Shown here: positions 43,114 to 54,079 of the stretch, piece after piece
Position numbering within the stretch: position 1 is the first letter of the stretch
Layout: each line of letters begins with the position of its first letter
NCBI GenBank assembly: GCA_010645155.1
Contig: CM021320.1
Location: forward strand, 4,548,340-4,612,339
DNA from: Tigriopus japonicus
Lineage: Eukaryota; Arthropoda; Copepoda; Harpacticoida; Harpacticidae
DNA: 64,000 nucleotides
Reading direction: 5' to 3'
The notes under the pieces: generated by a model
The model's database searches: none
Told to the model about the DNA's origin: nothing
The model's input: the letters and a program-made list of their open reading frames with translations, nothing else
Translations under genes and position numbers: made by a program

Positions 43114-45070
43114 GTACATGTTTCATTATTCCAGACCAATCATTCGAAAACATTGTTTGAAATCTTTCGGATGCAATTGTTCAGGCTTATCTTATTCGCC
43201 TTGGAACCAATTTCAACTCGCTTTCCTTTTACATTGGTCATGATATGATAGTAGATTATTCAACCGGTGTTACTTGTATAATTTCAAGATTCTGAGCTTG
43301 CGTAAGTCTTATTTCTGTTTGGAAGGTAATCCCAAATGAGTTCCATTTAGTTTCCCAAACAACTTTGTTAGAACTTCACTAAAACTCAAGTTTTAAATGA
43401 TGAACCTCTTTTCCTTGAACTGAAGGCTTTAACGAACTTTTGGTCGTTAAACATTGGTTTTGTACTCTTACGTATGGAGACAATATCCAATTAATGGATA
43501 AAAACAATGGGTGAGACGAAAATCAATATTTCTCGAGCCTTCAAGGACCATGTGACCTTACAGGTTCTTATAAGGATGGTTCGTAATCCACACGCTTGAG
43601 GGAATCTCCGAGTACACGTAAAGGGGCTCAATTACGATTATGGGATGAAGCAGATAAACTCTGATTCTTTTGTGAAAGCTGCCAGATGATTTCCAGATCG
43701 CACATGGTTCTGGTTTGCTTCTCTCATAACCTAGTTTTATCCAATTCTCAATTGTGCTTTGTTCAATTGGTGAGAATACATCTTTTAGCTCAGGGTACAC
43801 TTTTACAATTTACTTTGGTATGTGTGTGTAGTTGTTGAGTAAATTGGTCTTGAAATCTAAAAAAATGCCTTTCCATGCCTAATCCTATTAAGCAAAGCTC
43901 ACAAACAGCCAATGGGGACAAAAATTAAGAAACCGTTTCTTAATATCATAAAATTCCACTTAGGCAAAATGTATTTAAAAGAGCGAATTCAAAACATGTT
44001 GGTTTGAAAGCATAATCTCTTTGCTTGGATCCAAATATCCTTGACACTTTTAGCAATAGTTGAAGTTTAAAAGATTAGATTTGTGGCCGTATGAAAAGAA
44101 TAATTCTACTTAGAAGAAAAAAGCAGTTGGATTTTGCAACAACGTCCCTAATCAAATAACGTTCTAATCATTATAACCTTAACTTCTATTCAGGTTTTCA
44201 ATCACATTTCTTCTCTAACCCATTTTTCATTTAAAGAGTGAAACCAGGGGAAAAGGGTACACTATCGTTTTCAATATTGTCTTACGTTTTTCCAGATTCT
44301 TTTACTCATTTTGTAATGAGAAAACGTCTAATTGCAGAGTCGTGCGTAAACTTTGCAACATACTTTAAACTGTTTTGGAATCGTATTGTTTTTTGCTTGC
44401 GAAGGGAACGTCTGAACGTCTGATTTCATCACGTTTCTTGAATGAAGCTCCACACGAGGTAAGTAATAAATCCCATTAATCAGCCTCAGCAATCGAAAAC
44501 AGCAAGTCCATTAATTTCTCACCACTCAATCGCCCAACAATGTGCTAGATCCCACTTGAATAGAGCGCCTGATTAGGGAACGAGAGCCTCATTTTTGAAG
44601 GTCTCGTAAATGCCTCTCCCTCTCACACCATAGCAACCATGGCTAATCTTGTTTGGTTGGACTTTTTGGCAAAAGCTCGACATTTCGTAAGAGGACCGGT
44701 TGTGAATGAGCCCCGGTGTTTGCTGTATATGTTAATGGGTCTCTGCCAACTTTCAGTCCATGGTTGCAAATGATGGTGGATGAGGACGGGATGGTGTCTT
44801 GCCGGGAACACTTTAAGAATTGCCATCAGCAATTACACACGACGATGAATATCAGGGACCTTATTTAGAAATTTAAGATTATTAACTGCAAAATAACATG
44901 AAGGTTTCTCTAATAAAACCACCTATAACCAAGTGTATTTTAACTCATGTTTGAAAGGAAACAATATTTTTAGAACATATGAGCAAAAGAACGTTGTTGG
45001 GAACCCTAAAAATATTGCCACTTTATCACTGTCTCGTATCCATTCCCTGTCCTCGCCGTCTCATAGGTCC
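43114..45070. other. Intergenic, upstream of the Jun-like gene
   Basis: No recognised gene. The short minus-strand frame at 43558-43800 is open for 80 codons but has no family resemblance. Confidence 0.4.
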
Positions 45071-45076
45071 TGGACA

Positions 45077-45084
45077 TATAAAAG
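45077..45084 (+). promoter_or_regulatory. TATA box, likely promoter of the Jun-like gene
   Basis: TATAAAAG within CATATAAAAGAAGG, in a stretch that turns GC-rich just downstream. Transcription would start near 45105. The ATG is at 46178, so the leader is about 1 kb unless spliced. A donor-like AAAGTACGT near 45187 and the acceptor-like TGTGTATCTTAG ending at 46164 would make a short leader. Confidence 0.45.
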
Positions 45085-46177
45085 AAGGATTTCCACAGCA
45101 TAAAGCATTGCGCCACTGAATTGGCTCGCAGAGCTCATTGCCCTCTACAATTACAACTTCCTCTCACACGTACTGCACACACTGAAAGTACGTCGTCGTA
45201 TCTTGCCCTATGGGACGGATACCACGTTCGAGGGAAGCTCCTTTTGCGCGTGCCACCCTTGAGCGTACAAACAGAGAACCGAGCGAAGGACAAAGAGCCA
45301 CCACTACCCTCCCTTTTAGCTTCCAAAGGGAAAAACGTGGACCCCGTTCCGAAACGATCGATATTCCGGATGGATTCATTCATGGGATGGATCCTCGTCT
45401 TGACTTTTGAAATGAGCTTTAGGATTCTAGATGTTCTCATGATATATATGGTGAAAGCGAATATACAGCTGAAAAAGGGAACCAAACAATGCGTTAGAAC
45501 TAGAAGAAGGCTACATACGTCGATATTTACCCCCTACGTAACAGCATTACCACTTTCAAAGACCCTCCAACCCCCTTTGGCTCCGCTTCCTTCCATCTTT
45601 CTTCTAGTTTGTGGTCCTTTGTATAGACGAACGTCGTTGGAACTCCTAACTCGCCTCCCTCCATCTCAACCAAGTCTGAGATCCAAATGGCGCTAGTGAC
45701 TTGGCACCAACCCACCAAGCGAGCACGGCAGTAAATCCTCGATATTCCACGTTCCTTGTTCACCCAAGCGTCCCGAAGGGAACGAAGACAACTTTTGCCA
45801 ATACAAACCCTACTAGGGTGGTGAATGGTGGGTGAGTGAGTGAGTGCGTGAGTGTGCCATAGCGGTGGAGGCTGATTCCAAACAAGTGGAATTAAGGAGA
45901 ATACATTTGTTGGCCAGTTCCAAAAAAGAAATGGAAGCGGATGCCAATGGTTTTCGGAGTCTCGGACGAAAGTAGCCGACTTCCATAGTCAAGATAGCAT
46001 CCATTCAATCAAGAGGACCATTGTTGCGAGTTCGGGGATCCCGTTTTAGGATCGGTCAAAGTAGAGAGTTTGGAATTGGAGAGTGTAATTGAAACTGTGA
46101 AAGTGAAATGAAGTGAATCCCATATATAAAAAACCAATTCTTAAGGCTTTTATGTGTATCTTAGTGTGGCTAAAGTT

Positions 46178-47091
46178 ATGGACGGAAATAAACCCCACGT
46201 GGTCATGGTCTCTGAAAACAACAGTTCCACAATTATTGAAGATGACCAACAACTTTACGATTGGGGAATCGAGAACCAACTGGACCAGTATTATCATGGA
46301 AACAACGGGGCCGGCAATGGTCCTCAAAATAATTCTTCAGTTCTCCACGGAGTGCCCGAAAACGAATTACCTCACCCAAGCTATCCCGAACAAGGTTCTG
46401 GCCCCGGGTATCTCCCAGCTCATCCCAACGACTTCCAACACAGATACCCAAATATGCCTTCACACCCATCCTACCAGGACACACATTCCATACCCAACTG
46501 CCATGCTCCACCCTACTCACCTGGCCAAGAAACGGTTTCAAGTGGCCACATGGATGGGGACAGTGATAACAAAGTTGGCGTATTCCCTCAAGGCAAACTG
46601 GGTAGGGCCATGATGCCAAGAGTCGATATGGACGCCAATGAAGTGCTCAAAGTAAGATTTAACCCTAATACTTACCGCTTAACCTTGGCTGATATCTGCT
46701 TTTCAACCCTTGCTTTTAGGTGGAACGGAAACGAGCCCGGAATCGACTTGCAGCCTCAAAGTGTCGAATGAGGAAATTGGAACGTATTGCGGTCTTGGAC
46801 GACCAAGCCCGACAATTGCGGGAAGAAAATGAAAAGCTAGTGTCCTTCTCAGATAAACTCCGAGCCCAAATCTATGAGTTGAAGCAAGAATTACGGTGGC
46901 ACGTCAACAACGGCTGTAAATTGGTGAACAGCGGGTCTAAAGCTCTGGTTGATGTGGCCAGTCCTGATAGTACAACTTCTCATTTAAAGCACCACCTCAA
47001 CAGCCAAATTTCCAAGTCAGATGGACACCCGTGCCAAACTCTCCCTTCCAACAAGCCAAAGATCAAAGTTGAGTGGGCTGAGGTTTCGTGA
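46178..47091 (+). CDS. Jun-like AP-1 bZIP transcription factor
   Basis: Two exons, 46178-46651 and 46720-47091, with a 68 bp GT-AG intron in phase 0, giving 281 aa (Drosophila Jra about 289). The start is the ATG in AAAGTTATGG; the upstream in-frame codons have no ATG. The C-terminal half is a typical Jun bZIP. The basic region RARNRLAASKCRMRKLERI spans about 163-181, with the redox cysteine C173. The zipper leucines are at 184, 191, 198, 205 and 212, then H219, and the domain ends HVNNGCKL as in Jun. It should bind TGAGTCA/TGACGTCA sites with a Fos partner in the nucleus. The N-terminal 150 residues are Pro/His/Asn-rich with one SP site (PPYSPG). I see none of the JNK-docking delta region or activation segments of canonical Jun. 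It converges with the cuticle gene at 47585. Confidence 0.9.
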
Positions 47092-47457
47092 TTACTTTTA
47101 TACCTTGCGACATAAGGCAGACTGTCCAAACTCTAAATGGAGGCGATGAATAATCACTTTTCTTGTTTCATAGTCCTTCCAACTTTTCAATCAAAACATA
47201 CAGAAGTCAATTTAGGGGCTATTTTTGCAATATATATACTGGATTGACCCAATAACTCAAAATCGGAGTATTTTCATAAAGAAGCAATTTTGATACTGTA
47301 TTTTTACATAACGCCAAATTCAGCCATTCAAACCACAAGTCCCTTTCTAATGAAAAAGTGTGTTTTGCTCCTTCTCTAAACTTTTTCCATGATTAGTCCG
47401 TTTTTGGTTTTAGATGAATTCAGTTAAATGATCGTTATACAATTCTCTTTGTTGAGT

Positions 47458-47463
47458 TTTATT
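47458..47463 (-). terminator. Candidate poly(A) signal of cuticle gene 2
   Basis: AATAAA on the minus strand about 122 bp beyond the TAG at 47585. It lies upstream, in Jun orientation, of the Jun poly(A) signal, so the two 3' UTRs would overlap. Confidence 0.5.
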
Positions 47464-47518
47464 GTGTTCATGTAGAAATCACAGTCTTTAAAATAACAAG
47501 AGGAAATGTACGGATATG

Positions 47519-47524
47519 AATAAA
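47519..47524 (+). terminator. Candidate poly(A) signal of the Jun-like gene
   Basis: AATAAA about 430 bp after the Jun stop, only about 60 bp before the cuticle gene 2 stop codon on the other strand. Confidence 0.5.
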
Positions 47525-47584
47525 TATGGCAAATGAAAAGAGGATTCTTAATAATTGACATCAATCATATTGCAAGTGACAGAC

Positions 47585-48949
47585 CTAAGCTTGGTAGGGA
47601 CTGTAAGGAGCGGGTTGGTAAGGAGCAGGTTCGTAGGCGGGCTCAGGCTTATAAGGGGCGGGTTCGTAAGCGGGCTCAGCTTTGTAGGGAGTGGGCTGGT
47701 AAGGGGCGGGTTTGTAAGGAGCAGGTTTGTAAGGGGCAGGGGCGGGTTTGTAGGGAGCAGGGGCGGGTTTGTAGGGAGCAGGGGCGGGTTTGTAGGGAGC
47801 AGGGGCGGGTTTGTAAGGGGCAGGGGCGGGGTGGTAAGAACCATGTTCAGGCTTGTGGTGCTTCTTGGTGGTGTAATCTTCGCAGATCTCACCCTCGTAT
47901 TTCACGTCAGCGTGATACGCTTTGTATTCATCGACATAGTAGTCGACGATTTGAGTGCGGCAATCGGGAAGCTGAACACGGTATTGACCTAGAACGATGA
48001 GGGAGAATGTGAGAATGAATGGTTCAAGAACTTCCGCATGGTTCGTGGTTTAAATCGTCAGAGAAAATTGAAGGTCCTTTATGGATGCGATGTTGACCTT
48101 TGGCGTTGCCAATTTCCAATTTTCAGACTAAAATTCCTCGGCTATGGAAAAAACTTCCACGCTCTTTTTCTCTCTGTCTATCTACGTTGTACATTCTTTG
48201 CCGTTCAAGGTAATGGGCAAGTTAATAACATTGGTGGATGGACTGAAACCACCACAATGAAAGAGGACCCTTCAAGGTGAAAATTGAACCACTATCACGA
48301 ATGGTTGAGAGTTTTGAAGAATCTATCTAAATGCTGTCATTCCAACCATGAAAAGGAAGCACTAATGGATTGTCAATGCCAAATCAATCGGAATTGAATG
48401 GATAAACACTTCGTATCCATCACGTGCATAAATTGAGATATTTGACGAATTCCGAATCGCAATTCCGAATGGATGTGAATGCGAACCACTTACCCTTCAC
48501 TTGGTATCCGTCTCTCTCCTCGTGCTTGGAGTGAACATTGGGGTTACCGTATTCGTCATATTCTTTCACGTCATAACCATAAGCGTAGTTCTTCTGTAAA
48601 TTTTAAAGAAAAAAAAATCTACATTGACCTCTATATTCTTGTACCCTGAATATATTTATCACTTACGGGCTCCTCTTCGTGATAAGGCTCAGCCTTATGG
48701 TAAGAAGGGGCAGGATGGTAAGGGGCAGGAGCAGGGTGATAGGCGGGCTCGGGTTGGTAAGGGGCAGGTTGGTAAGGGGCAGGTTGGTAAGGGGCACGGT
48801 CAGCAACAGCGCTGGCGACCAAGAGGGAGGAGATAACGGCAAAGCACTGAAATAAACAACAAACCAAATCAAACTCAACTTAGACGAAAAACACTTGATG
48901 GGCGGCACAACTTCACAACATTTTGTTTATCTTCAACACTCACCTTCAT
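47585..48949 (-). CDS. RR-type cuticle protein with proline/tyrosine repeats, four exons
   Basis: Minus-strand exons 48949-48944 (ATGAAG), 48846-48667, 48593-48494 and 47988-47585 join in phase to about 229 aa. The signal peptide is MKCFAVISSLLVASAVA. A PAPYQPAPYQP-type spacer follows. Then comes a Rebers-Riddiford chitin-binding domain across exons 3-4 (YAYGYDVKEYDEYGNPNV...EERDGYQVKGQYRVQLPDC...VDYYVDEYKAYHADVKYEGE). The tail is made of AP-rich heptads (APAPYKP) and related PAPYKPEPAYE units. It is an extracellular structural protein of the exoskeleton. Two cysteines, in LPDCR (where most RR proteins have G) and in EICEDY, are unusual and could form a disulfide. An initiator-like TCAGTC lies about 20 bp before the ATG. 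Confidence 0.92.
47735..47835 (-). repeat. 21 bp tandem repeat coding the APAPYKP heptads
   Basis: The unit GGGAGCAGGGGCGGGTTTGTA (plus strand) repeats nearly perfectly about four times, each copy encoding seven residues. The near-identity of copies suggests recent unequal exchange, so length variation between individuals is likely. Confidence 0.8.
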
Positions 48950-48974
48950 GGTTGAGAGTTCAAATTGGACTGAT

Positions 48975-51900
48975 TTTGAGACCCACGATTCCTTACCTCG
49001 TAAGATTGGCTGGCCTCTCCCGTTTACCCACCCTTGACGCTAAACCTGCGTCAATCCAAGAAGATAGGCAACAATTGTGCTCTGAAGCACACCACGGAAT
49101 CCAGAGCGTAACAACGCACTCTGGACTCGCGGTGGAAGGGCTTGTCTGTGGTTGACGCCCGTTTGTTCATCCTAATCGTCTTTGGCGGATATATTCAGTA
49201 CTCGATTCAACTCAGGTGCGTCTGTCTGTTCTGTTTCCTCGGGCAGTTTCTATTGGAGGGCGAGGAAGAATATTTTTGAAAGATGCTTCAAGGTGGCTTT
49301 GTGGCCCGAGCCAACGCCTAAGACGATATCGATCCTCATCATCTACATTCATCATCATGCCATTACCACATTGGGAGGGGGGAGGTTTGCAACATTGTAC
49401 CTGCAACTCTGTGTTGCACTACGAAATGGATTTTGGCAAGGCGATCGATATTGCCGTGGAACATTCCAGTGTTTACGAAAGGTCAGCCAAGGGAAGTAGG
49501 ATTTATGGCATACATCCCTCAATCATGAGATTGAGGTGCACACAATATGTATATGGTGGTTTGATTGAAGCAGATGAAGTGAGAGACTATCTTCTCCCTT
49601 CCTGCCATCTTGAGCAAATCTCATTAGTAGACATACATTTTTGAATAAAGTGTCATCCTTCTATCCCTTCATGGAACATCTATGACTAAAGTGTTCCAGG
49701 TCTTGATAAAATGAACTCTTTGAGAACTTCTTCAAAGAATTAAATTAATGCGGAAGTGGCGTAGGAATGAGCCTTGAGGGCGTGGTTGAGGAAAGAAGAT
49801 AGAGTAGGGGTCACTTCATGAGCAATTCTTTGTATGTACTTGGTTGCAGAGTCGGGTCTGACAAGCTTGACTCCATTCCTTAGCAGGAAATAGCCCTAAC
49901 TACAGCGGCTTTGAAGTAATGAGCAGAACCATTCATGGCCGTAGGTAGGTACGTACATGTAGAGTAGGTAGCAAAGCTAACGTATCTTTCTAAGAGCGAA
50001 CATCTTTCGTTCAAACCGGAAAACGTGTCAAACCCATGTGGGAACGGGGAAGTTCGTCAATAAATGCTCGATGAGGCAAAGATCAGATATAAAGGTAGAC
50101 TAGTTTTAGGCAATCGAACAAGCAGCAAGCGCTTGGGTTGGGTTGTTAAACAACAGAAGTCTCCAAATGGTTCACAACGTACTCGGTACGAGCAAACGAG
50201 TCTGTAAAATCCTGAGGCGAGTGAAACATAACTGGACCATTCTCAAAATGCACGAAAAGTTGGAGTTTATGTAACGGTTGCGTGTTGCTTGCTAAAATGT
50301 TTTTAACAGTGCCTCAATAACAAGAACGAAGGTGTCAAATCAAGGTGGAGTGTTGTGCACAATATACTTTGATAAAAAGAAACAAATATATTTTTTATAA
50401 AAATAAAAAGCTCCCTTCTGACATAACGGTTCGTCATTTTTAGGGAAGTAACAGTTTTTCCCGTTGAGTTAGATCGAATATCCTGTGTGGATTAAAATTA
50501 ACTTATTCTTTTCTTTTGAGAAACTGTTTTCAGTTAAGAGCCAAATACCTCTCTTTACTTGTAAAATAGATCATAATACCACTGATCGCATATTCCTTTA
50601 TTTTGGGGCAAGTAAGGCATTGTGCAGATAGCTCTTACCCTTAGAATTGTAAAACTGAGAAGATTTCCAAATGAATGTAGGAAGCATTTACCAGAACACA
50701 ATAAAGAAATGGTGCCAAACTAAGCTGTAGGAGATCTTTTGAGAACCCATATCTTCACAAAATAGAACACAAATAACTAGGTTATAATTTTGCTTGACAA
50801 CTTAAAATTGGATTCAAGCATTTCATGTTATTCTGAGTTTCATACAATTGAATGTACTTAGAGGGGCTCCATCTTGGTTCAAGTTGCACCACTCGAGGCG
50901 ATTATCCACTAATCTAGTGAGAAATTTTTGGGACAAGACCTGGGATCGAACCCATGAACAACCCCATGAACTCAAGTGTAGCGGTTGTGCGTTAATTAAA
51001 TGCTCCACACGATATACCCGTTTTTACTTCAGATACTAAAAAAAGGTCCCACCAAAATGCACACGTGCGAAAAAGAAACAAGTGCCCAAAAAAATATCTG
51101 GATAACATGATGTTAAAACAATAAAAACTCGAGTTGAGTGGATCTTATTGAAACTACGAACCTAATTGTTTCACACCAGATGACATGGTCATCTGACGGC
51201 TTGTTCTTTATGTGCTTCATTTCATACTGCACACAAAATTACTGCCAACATTTTCAAATTGTGGTATTCGTACTCCCATCATCCTCTTTGAAAAACATTG
51301 AAAAATTAAAGTTTTTGAATTGGGTCTTGAATAAGAAGGGGAATAAGATTTCCTTCACCCTACATCAATAATAATTGACCTTGCTCAAAGCAAGCGCCAT
51401 TTTGGAGGGGTAGGCGGGTAATAAAAGGCACAAGATAAAAAATTTTAGATAAATGAATTGGATGAAAAGTGGTTCTTTGAAATGGAAGTGTTGTTTTACT
51501 TTTCCAGTAATTTTGTATTAGACTAAACTAATATAATATTTCGCCGAGATTACGAACTTGACATCAAAACTAAAGAAAATTAAGGACGACATAATAGATT
51601 AGGGAATATCGTCTTTTAGAGGGAAACAAAGTAACACAGGCCAAGCAATGTGCTGAATACCTAAAGGAGAACAATAATTGACGTCCCTAAAACCAGATGT
51701 CAAAACTGAAGCCATTCATGTAAGATAAACATTCTTCAATAGAATGGCAGTTTTGGCATGGCCAAGTAGATGTCCACAAGTTTTGGCGGCGAATGTTTAC
51801 AAAAATCCCTCTTCCACACAAAACTTGCAGTAAAACTCACTGAGGACACTTTTAGCTTGATCTGAGCGAATTACGGTTACATGGAAGCAAATAATTGTCT

Positions 51901-52150
51901 AACTTTTGTCAAATCATCAAAGAACATGAAACCCTTTCAAAACGAACGATGAACGTGCATCCAAGCTCTTTCAAGTAAAGGGCAAGATCGAAAGTGAACT
52001 TGCATTTCGCACCATCATTAAGGGAGTCATTCATACATAAACAGTAGACAATCGACCTTGTTGAACATCTTGGACCGGTTCTGACTACATCAATCTGATA
52101 CTCATCCAACTTAGCATCTGATCTGAACTCGATTTCGTTCCTTGAAAAGA
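48975..52150. other. Intergenic, one SINE-like element
   Basis: The first ~700 bp are GC-richer, with a 142-codon plus frame at 49216-49644 that has no recognisable motif. A small hairpin CCAGAGCG / CACTCTGG sits near 49100-49125. The rest is AT-rich spacer. Confidence 0.4.
50855..51015 (-). repeat. Possible tRNA-derived SINE
   Basis: Read on the minus strand, GTGGAGCATTTAATTAACGC resembles an A-box region, and GGGTTCGATCCCAGGTC is a strong B box about 50 bp later. The body differs from the other SINE copies in this window, so it is a second family or a strongly diverged copy. Confidence 0.5.
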
Positions 52151-54054
52151 ATGTTGACCATCTGGTTGGCCATTTTGTGCTCGGTGGTGTGCCACTTTGA
52201 ATTTGCGAAGTCAGAGCCATGTTTTGAACCAGAGATCCTCCGATTTGGAGCCCTTGGGGCCATGTGTCATACAAATTCTGAGGTTAGAATGTTTCCGTGT
52301 CAGCAGGCTATCGATGGGAACCCAAATACCTTATGGGCTCCCAGAATTGAATCAAGGGATTCGACGATGCCGGTGTACTTCGAAATAGAATTCAATCAAC
52401 ATGTGCTTATCAGTGGCCTGGAAATTCTCCAATTTGACTGGGCTGATGGTGCAGCTAAGAAAATCAGGTGATTTGATTATGAATTGACTTCTTTTAAAGG
52501 ATACATTGCATGGAGTGGTTTTAGGTTGGTGTTTAACAATGCTGAAAGTCACGTGTTGAGAGTCCCAAAGCCAAAAGGACGTCATGAACATTGGATCAAT
52601 TTGGTTCTGGCTCATCAAGTGAAGGCGTCCATTATTCGCATTGATATGTTGGAGATTCATGGGATGGTGTTCAGTGGTTTTAAGGAGCTCAAATTCTATG
52701 GCTGTAATGTCCAACCTAACCCTTGGGAGACTTGGAAACCCAGTCGTAGTGGGTATTCCTCACAATATAATTCAAACAAGAATTTGAACGAAGTTGCAGA
52801 AGCTGGATTGGTAAGAATATTTCTACTAGTATCGTAATGATTAGGCCTGGGAATTTAATGCAAATAAAAGATGCCTTAAATGTCCTTCAGAATGCAAGTA
52901 AAAAAGGCCCAGAATACAAATAAAAATGCAAATGAAATCATGTTTCAATGGGGCATTTAATGTTTTGTTTCGGGTTTTTAAGGTCTAGGTTGTCGATTCA
53001 AGATTTATGGGGATAAGAATTACTATCTTTTGTATTTTGACCATCATATCAACGTATCTTTGATTTTTTCTACTTGTGGATGTGAAAAAGCATCCGAGAA
53101 GAGACTTTAAACCGATCGCGACAATATCCACAAATTTAGTCCATTCATTATTCAGCTTCAAAACCATAGTCTTTGTCAATTCCATTTTTTTAACTCGAAT
53201 TTTGAAAAATAAGATTATTTTTTTTAAATGCCACTCTTGTTGACATCTGTCAGCTATTAAGGTGCGTAAACCTGCGATCCATACACAAAGTAGAGGGGGC
53301 TTTATTAGTCAAGATACATATCTATGCAAGGTACCACATCTTCCGAACCGAAGTTTGTATCAGAAAAATCATATTCAAAAGTTCGAGATGGGAAAATCAC
53401 TTGTTTTCGTATCCATATTTAAATCAAATTTCCGAAAACAATTTCTGCATTATTTCTGAAAAGTATGTTTGATCCCCTAAACCACTCTTGAAAATCAGCT
53501 TTTTGTGCTCATTTCCCAAAAAGTCTCCAAAATGCAAAACAAAATCCAAATAAGCGCTCAAAATTCCACTCGATGCAAATTAGCGCTCAAAATGCAAATC
53601 AGTGCAAATAAGGGCCCAAATGCCAATAAAAGTTTTTTTTGCATCAAATTCCCCAGGCCTAGTAATGATTATTTGATAATGACTTGTATTTTTACAGGGT
53701 GGACCCTCTATCAGCTTTGCCCTCATTCTTGGTGGGTTTTGTGGTCTTGTTTTGGTTCTGTTGCTGTTTTGCCTGTGCGTGTTTTTTCTCTTGCGTGAAA
53801 AATCCCCAAAAGAAATGGACAATTCGATTTACTATTCAAAACACGGCTCTGTAGCCCAAAACGTACCCGAGGCCATCTATGGGAAAGCCAATGACGAGAA
53901 CTTGTACGAGGTCATTCAAGACATTGCCAAATCAGTCATCGAGGAAAATGAGTCAAAATACGCCCAATACGGAAAGAAAGAACGTAATCAAAGAAAATTG
54001 GAGGATGTTCTGTCGGTTATTTCCGAAGCCACGGAACCTCGAAGTCATAGATAA
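52151..54054 (+). CDS. Orphan single-pass receptor with galactose-binding-like ectodomain
   Basis: Exons 52151-52467, 52525-52810 and 53698-54054 join in phase to 319 aa; the upstream in-frame TTG is not used. A signal peptide (MLTIWLAILCSVVCHFEFA) is followed by a domain of about residues 28-195 with a discoidin/F5-8C-like pattern: AIDGNPNTLW, then PVYFEIEFNQHVLISGLEI, and a closing GFKELKFYGC. Family membership rests on this pattern only. A glycine-started helix (about 206-233) crosses the membrane. The cytoplasmic tail of about 85 residues has tyrosines at 246, 247, 262 and 271, the last in YEVI, which fits endocytic YxxPhi signals. The role is unknown. Intron 2 carries a hAT-like element. 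The stop codon lies 20 bp from that of the channel gene on the other strand. Confidence 0.8.
52842..53661 (+). mobile_element. hAT-like element with exact 8 bp duplication GTAATGAT
   Basis: GTAATGAT flanks both ends (52834-52841 and 53662-53669). Termini are TAGGCCTGGG...AATTTAATGCAAA and, reversed, TAGGCCTGGGGAATTTGATG. The 820 bp interior codes for nothing. TGCAAATAAA-like words recur in the same orientation at both ends (52858-52935 and 53530-53630). It occupies nearly all of intron 2 of the orphan receptor gene. Confidence 0.9.
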
Positions 54055-54073
54055 ATCCGTGCCGATTTGACAT

Positions 54074-54079
54074 TTTATT
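54074..54079 (-). terminator. Poly(A) signal overlapping the channel stop codon
   Basis: On the minus strand ATGAAATAAAATG: the AATAAA includes the TAA stop at 54077-54075. Cleavage 10-25 nt further would fall around the stop codon of the convergent receptor gene. Confidence 0.55.

Noticed and set aside
43558..43800. 80-codon minus-strand ORF
   Set aside because: Protein-like composition but no start in context, no splice partner and no recognised domain.
43558..44832. A hidden gene between the decayed LINE and Jun
   Set aside because: Open frames are short, not linked by splice sites and lack domains.
45121..45696. 191-codon plus-strand ORF
   Set aside because: It lies directly downstream of a TATA box, in the GC-richer leader of the Jun-like gene, is open on both strands and has no family resemblance.
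47533..48000. Long plus-strand ORFs (155 and 145 codons) with RVCREQG-type repeats
   Set aside because: They are antisense shadows of the 21 bp repeat and RR domain in cuticle gene 2, whose minus-strand exons, signal peptide and splice sites are consistent.
49182..49644. Overlapping plus-strand ORFs of 105 and 142 codons
   Set aside because: No motif, signal peptide or splice context; GC-richer DNA makes chance open frames more likely.
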